A stretch of DNA of 9,515 nucleotides from Bacteroidota bacterium (GTDB lineage: Bacteria > Bacteroidota > Bacteroidia > Chitinophagales > Saprospiraceae): the NCBI GenBank assembly GCA_029573365.1, contig JAKQGD010000014.1:1-9515 (forward strand), in the 5' to 3' direction. The translations under genes and the position numbers were made by a program. Positions 6,886-9,515 of this stretch are shown piece by piece. The notes under the pieces were generated by a model. That model saw only the letters and a program-made list of their open reading frames with translations, had not been told where the DNA came from and did no database searches. The number at the start of each line of letters is the position of its first letter. Position 1 is the first letter of the stretch.

Positions 6886-6918
6886 CTTGTGCGATAATTA
6901 TAAATTTTATTACCTTTG
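6886..6918 (+). promoter_or_regulatory. Bacteroidota-type promoter of tRNA-Arg
   Basis: CTTG at 6886-6889 stands 21 bp before TACCTTTG at 6911-6918, a full TAnnTTTG -7 box. Transcription would start near 6925, about 13 nt before the mature tRNA 5' end at 6938. Confidence 0.6.
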
Positions 6919-6937
6919 CGGCTCGTTCTAAACGGAT

Positions 6938-7012
6938 GGTCTCATAGTTCAACGGATAGAATAGGAGTTTCCTAAACTCTTGATCCAGGTTCGATTCCTG
7001 GTGAGGCCACCA
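6938..7012 (+). tRNA. tRNA-Arg, anticodon CCU
   Basis: A complete cloverleaf can be drawn. The acceptor stem is GGTCTCA (6938-6944) with TGAGGCC (7002-7008), including one G-U pair. The D stem is GTTC/GAAT and the anticodon stem is GGAGT/ACTCT. The loop TTCCTAA places the anticodon CCT at 6971-6973. The variable loop is 4 nt. The T stem CCAGG/CCTGG closes the loop TTCGATT. The discriminator is A7009 and CCA is encoded at 7010-7012. It decodes AGG (arginine). It sits alone with its own promoter and terminator. Confidence 0.97.
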
Positions 7013-7023
7013 ACAAAACACTC

Positions 7024-7061
7024 AAATGTCTGTATATCAAGGATGTACAGGCATTTTTTTT
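7024..7061 (+). terminator. rho-independent terminator of tRNA-Arg
   Basis: ATGTCTGTATAT (7026-7037) pairs over 12 bp with ATGTACAGGCAT (7043-7054), with two G-U pairs and a 5-nt loop (CAAGG). It runs straight into T's to 7061. The stem starts 14 nt after the encoded CCA. The opposite strand has no T-run after the stem, so it is unlikely to stop holA transcripts arriving from the right. Confidence 0.8.
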
Positions 7062-7092
7062 CGGCCAACGGCAAAAATATTAATTTTGTATG

Positions 7093-8109
7093 TCAGGCTG
7101 ATGTTGCTCCTGGAGGTTCCATAAATGACACCAGAATGTCCTTAAAAATAGATGCCTGCTCCGGCCTCCTCACCCCTACTCCCTTGCTGTGTTTGTCGGC
7201 TTGTTTCAGTTCACTAAAGATGGCGGCCAGGTGGGCCATAGAAAAATTGGAGGCAGCCTGCTTGTACTGATTAAGAAAAAACGGGCTCACACCCGCCAGC
7301 CTTGCCAGGTCGCCCGGTGTTTTGTGGTGGTACTTGATGATAATGACCTTGTTCATAAAACTGTACAAGGCTGATATGATTGCCGGAGCGGGATGGGCTG
7401 TGGCATTGTCGGAAAAATAATTAAGAATCAGATTGGATTTCCTGAAATCTTTTTCTGTCAAAGCCTTACATAACTCAAAGACATCGAAATCTTTGCTTAT
7501 ACCGATGTGTTCTCTTACATCCTTGACTGTTACAGGCTTATCCGACCTGGCGTGAAGAGCGAGCTTCTCGAGTTCATTGCTTATCCTGGACAGGTCAGAT
7601 CCAAGGTTTTCGGCCAGAAGCTCTGCGACGCCGGTATCCGCCTTGAAGCCCAGCGACTGAATTCTGGAGCGGATCCATGGAGCAAGCTGATTTTCAAAAA
7701 GGGTTTTGGACTCAAAGCTAATGCCGTTTTCTTCTGCCAGCTTGGCAAACTTAGTGCGGCGGTCCACTTTTTTATATTTGTGGCAAACAACAAGGGTGGT
7801 AGAAGCTACCGGTTTTTCTGCATATGTTTCGAGTTTTGTCAGGGTCTTCATATCCTGGGCTTCCTTCAGGATGACTACCCGTCTTTCGCCAAACATGGAA
7901 AGCTGCCGGCACTCATCCAGTACCTGACCATATTCTGTCTCCTTTCCATAAAGCACGACCAGGTTAAACGCTTTCTCTGCCTCAGTCAAGACTTTATCTT
8001 CAAAAAACTCAGATATTTTGTCAATAAAATATGGTTCTTCGCCATGCAGAAGATATAAAGTGCCTACTTTTCCGTGTCCCAAATCCGTCAGGAGTTGCTC
8101 GTATGTCAT
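7093..8109 (-). CDS. holA: DNA polymerase III subunit delta
   Basis: Delta is the clamp-loader subunit that opens the beta sliding clamp during loading on DNA. The 338 residues match the family length (about 340). TLYLLHGEEPYFIDKISEFF (residues 17-36) is the typical N-terminus of the AAA+-like fold, without a functional Walker A motif, as expected for delta. SMFGERRVVILKEAQDMK (71-88) is the beta-contacting region. LGSDLSRISNELEKLALHA (169-187) and the following ISKDFDVFELCKAL mark the lid domain and the start of the C-terminal helical collar. No signal peptide is present. It is transcribed alone and diverges from tRNA-Ala across a 122-bp gap (8110-8231). That gap includes an A-run at 8152-8160 but no promoter I would assign to holA. 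It converges with tRNA-Arg on its other side. Confidence 0.95.
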   Translation of the reverse strand: MTYEQLLTDLGHGKVGTLYLLHGEEPYFIDKISEFFEDKVLTEAEKAFNLVVLYGKETEYGQVLDECRQLSMFGERRVVILKEAQDMKTLTKLETYAEKPVASTTLVVCHKYKKVDRRTKFAKLAEENGISFESKTLFENQLAPWIRSRIQSLGFKADTGVAELLAENLGSDLSRISNELEKLALHARSDKPVTVKDVREHIGISKDFDVFELCKALTEKDFRKSNLILNYFSDNATAHPAPAIISALYSFMNKVIIIKYHHKTPGDLARLAGVSPFFLNQYKQAASNFSMAHLAAIFSELKQADKHSKGVGVRRPEQASIFKDILVSFMEPPGATSA

Positions 8110-8204
8110 GCCACAAAACTAATCCAATATGATGCTTTGGGCGAGGATTTTAAAAAAAAATACAAATTTTACCTCTCCAAAAGTCACTGATTATGTTTTT
8201 TCAT

Positions 8205-8212
8205 TACTTTTG
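8205..8212 (+). promoter_or_regulatory. -7 box of tRNA-Ala
   Basis: TACTTTTG matches TAnnTTTG fully. Its first base is exactly 27 nt before the mature tRNA 5' end at 8232, the same distance as the -7 box of tRNA-Arg in this window. A TTTG -33 box at the usual spacing is not visible, so this promoter may rely on the -7 region and the flanking sequence. Confidence 0.5.
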
Positions 8213-8231
8213 CACCTCGTTTTGAAACGTT

Positions 8232-8305
8232 GGGGAATTAGCTCAGTTGGCTAGAGCGTTTGCATGGCATGCAAGAGGCCACCGGTTCGAGCCCGGTATT
8301 CTCCA
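8232..8305 (+). tRNA. tRNA-Ala, anticodon GGC
   Basis: The acceptor stem is GGGGAAT (8232-8238) with ATTCTCC (8298-8304). The D stem is GCTC/GAGC and the anticodon stem is TTTGC/GCAAG. The loop ATGGCAT places GGC at 8266-8268. The T stem ACCGG/CCGGT closes the loop TTCGAGC. The discriminator is A8305. CCA is not encoded (CTTTT follows), unlike tRNA-Arg in this window, so CCA must be added afterwards. It decodes GCC and GCU. The 8306-8407 gap is T-rich, but I see no strong terminator hairpin in it. Confidence 0.97.
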
Positions 8306-8407
8306 CTTTTTATCCTCCTGATTTTATTTGGCTTTATTTTCCTGCTACACACCATAGACATTAAACCGGTTTTCTGTGCGGGATTTTTTACTTTTTCAAG
8401 CCTCGTT

Positions 8408-9151
8408 TTATCCCACCAAATACCTGTTCGGCATATTGCCGGGGGTGTAATCCATACCATAAGCAGCCTTCATCAGTATCTTTACCGCGGCATAGACATC
8501 CTCCTCTGTCCTCTGGAACTGCCTAAGAAGGCCCATCATGGAATAGCTTATAGGATTGACAGAAGGGATGTAGGTTTCCCATTCGTGGCCCTTGCCCCAC
8601 AACAGTCCTTTGACCACATGATGCAGGTCGGCACCCTTGCTGATCAGGAATTTCATGGTTTCAAAACAGGCATTACGATGCTGGTTTACCGTATGAAAGA
8701 CCGGTGTCTGGCCACCAGAACCCCAGTCATCGGTACCTGCACAGGCATTGACATCTGCTCCTCTTTGTACAAGTAACCTGGCACAATTGATCCTGTTGTA
8801 CTCCGCACACAGATGTAGCAGTGTTACATCTTCCAGAGGGGTAAAAGCGGCCTCGATACTGTACCTCCGCCACATCAGCGTAGGGTCGGTATCAAGGAAT
8901 AAGCTCAACCTGTCAGCATCATCGAGCATAATGGACAGCAACAGCGGATCATCAAACTCCAGCCCGCTGTCTACAAAGGCCCGGATACACTCCGTAAAAT
9001 CAGGCGAACGCAGATATCCAGTGATGAGTTCGTAAATAAGCGGCTTGCCTCGATATTCCGCATTGGGACTCACACCATGGGCAAAACACTCTCTGATTCC
9101 CTCAGCAGAGTGGATTTCGATGTCAATAATAATCTTTTGGAAGTAATCCAT
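8408..9151 (-). CDS. ankyrin-repeat protein
   Basis: The protein has 247 residues with no signal peptide or membrane segment. The clearest repeats are residues about 109-137 (VTLLHLCAEYN, then CARLLVQRGADVN) and 148-176 (TPVFHTVNQHRN, then MKFLISKGADL). Two degenerate repeats can be traced at about 36-66 (GKPLIYELI, then RAFVDSGLEF) and 69-98 (PLLLSIMLDDADRLSLFL). Ankyrin repeats bind other proteins; nothing here shows the partner or any enzymatic domain. The ATG lies 7 bp after the stop of the SurA-like isomerase gene on the same strand, so the two are probably co-transcribed. That alone does not prove a shared function. Confidence 0.85.
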   Translation of the reverse strand: MDYFQKIIIDIEIHSAEGIRECFAHGVSPNAEYRGKPLIYELITGYLRSPDFTECIRAFVDSGLEFDDPLLLSIMLDDADRLSLFLDTDPTLMWRRYSIEAAFTPLEDVTLLHLCAEYNRINCARLLVQRGADVNACAGTDDWGSGGQTPVFHTVNQHRNACFETMKFLISKGADLHHVVKGLLWGKGHEWETYIPSVNPISYSMMGLLRQFQRTEEDVYAAVKILMKAAYGMDYTPGNMPNRYLVG

Positions 9152-9158
9152 ATACCCA

Positions 9159-9515
9159 TTAAGGATTATTGCCTGATGCGTTTAGCTTGCAGTGGGCAAA
9201 CATGGGGTCCACGTGAATATAGGTCTCCGCCCTTTTCTTGTTGAGCCACTTGAGGAAGTATTCGTTCTTTTTACTCTCCTTGGCGAAATTAGAAATCTTG
9301 TCAAAATCCTGCTTCATATTGGCCTTGTGAGGCTTGGATATACTGTTTAGACGAATGATTCTATAGGCCTTTTTACCTCCCGGAATAGTTATGGCCAAAG
9401 GTTTAGAAATCTGTCCGGACTTCAGTTCGAAGATGGCAAAATATGTATCAGGGTCGAAGTCATCGGCCGAAAAGAAGGTCGAATTTGTATTGTTGTTTTT
9501 AACCCTGCCGGCATT
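9159..9515 (-). CDS. SurA-like peptidyl-prolyl cis-trans isomerase, C-terminal part
   Basis: The frame is open from the right edge of the window to the TAA at 9159-9161, giving the last 118 residues. A TTG at 9396-9398 is an internal codon, not a start. FAIFELKSGQISKPLAI is the end of a parvulin domain, in which a regular G-x-IS-x-P segment precedes the substrate-facing strand. KKAYRIIRLNSISKPHKANM then matches the strand and PH turn of SurA/PrsA-type isomerases. The remaining helix and tail (FLKWLNKKRAETYIHVDPMF) resemble the C-terminal end of SurA-like chaperones of Bacteroidota. Such proteins act in the periplasm on unfolded outer-membrane proteins. The N-terminal signal and chaperone domain are outside the window. 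Confidence 0.82.
   Translation of the reverse strand, partial: NAGRVKNNNTNSTFFSADDFDPDTYFAIFELKSGQISKPLAITIPGGKKAYRIIRLNSISKPHKANMKQDFDKISNFAKESKKNEYFLKWLNKKRAETYIHVDPMFAHCKLNASGNNP

Noticed and set aside
6700..6937. FMN riboswitch upstream of ribA
   Set aside because: I could not find the conserved riboswitch core on the minus strand, and the best -7 box leaves a leader of only a few bases.
6788..7021. 77-codon minus-strand reading frame across tRNA-Arg
   Set aside because: Its N-terminal WPHQESNLDQEF is the antisense of the tRNA T arm and anticodon arm, a familiar spurious protein pattern.
7507..8058. 183-codon plus-strand reading frame opposite holA
   Set aside because: holA is unmistakable on the minus strand over the whole stretch. 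The antisense frame has no recognisable domain.
8114..8121. TAGTTTTG on the minus strand as a -7 box for holA
   Set aside because: It ends only 4 nt before the holA ATG and has no -33 partner, so it would require a leaderless transcript.
8251..8460. 69-codon minus-strand reading frame ending inside tRNA-Ala
   Set aside because: The GEYRARTGGLLHAMQ part is antisense tRNA-Ala and the rest overlaps the 3' end of the ankyrin gene. It has no family signal.
8264..8776. 170-codon plus-strand reading frame opposite the ankyrin gene
   Set aside because: It starts inside tRNA-Ala and lies antisense to clear ankyrin repeats. The hydrophobic start comes from T-rich intergenic DNA.

Overview
The window looks like Bacteroidota chromosome, probably environmental and Saprospiria- or Cytophagia-like; the genus cannot be read from the sequence. 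The evidence is a type IX secretion C-terminal sorting domain at the left edge, TAnnTTTG-type -7 promoter boxes before both tRNA genes, A/T-rich start regions without Shine-Dalgarno sequences, and Bacteroidota-style HolA and SurA-like proteins. Base composition is moderate. No mobile element, CRISPR array or phage gene is visible.

Layout. (1) 2-322, +: the last 106 residues of a large T9SS-exported protein. (2) 323-502: a 180-bp control region with a good Bacteroidota promoter and three copies of a TTGGTAT heptamer. (3) 503-4709, +: a tight four-gene operon encoding a Tat-signal TIM-barrel (hydroxypyruvate isomerase-like) protein, a GMC-family FAD dehydrogenase with a probable Fe-S cysteine motif, its small 'gluconate 2-dehydrogenase subunit 3' partner with an RR signal and lipobox, and a second TIM-barrel protein that is a probable lipoprotein. 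(4) 6699-4686, -: a three-gene operon ribA, mmcQ/yjbR-like, and a DAO-family FAD oxidoreductase whose 3' end overlaps the previous operon tail-to-tail by 24 bp. (5) 6938-7012, +: tRNA-Arg(CCU) with promoter and terminator. (6) 8109-7093, -: holA, DNA polymerase III delta. (7) 8232-8305, +: tRNA-Ala(GGC), divergent from holA. (8) 9515-8408, -: the end of a SurA-like peptidyl-prolyl isomerase followed by an ankyrin-repeat protein.

The part worth attention is 503-4709. The large and small subunits resemble glucoside 3-dehydrogenase, which oxidises the C3 hydroxyl of sugars and glycosides. TIM-barrel proteins of the sugar-phosphate-isomerase superfamily act on 3-keto sugars and C-glycosides in related pathways. 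All four products could be exported: three carry their own signals and the GMC subunit may ride with its partner. I infer a periplasmic 3-keto-glycoside oxidation and cleavage or isomerisation module. The substrate is unknown. No cytochrome c, DUF1080 hydrolase, Gfo/Idh dehydrogenase or transporter lies in this window. The remaining genes are housekeeping or of uncertain role.
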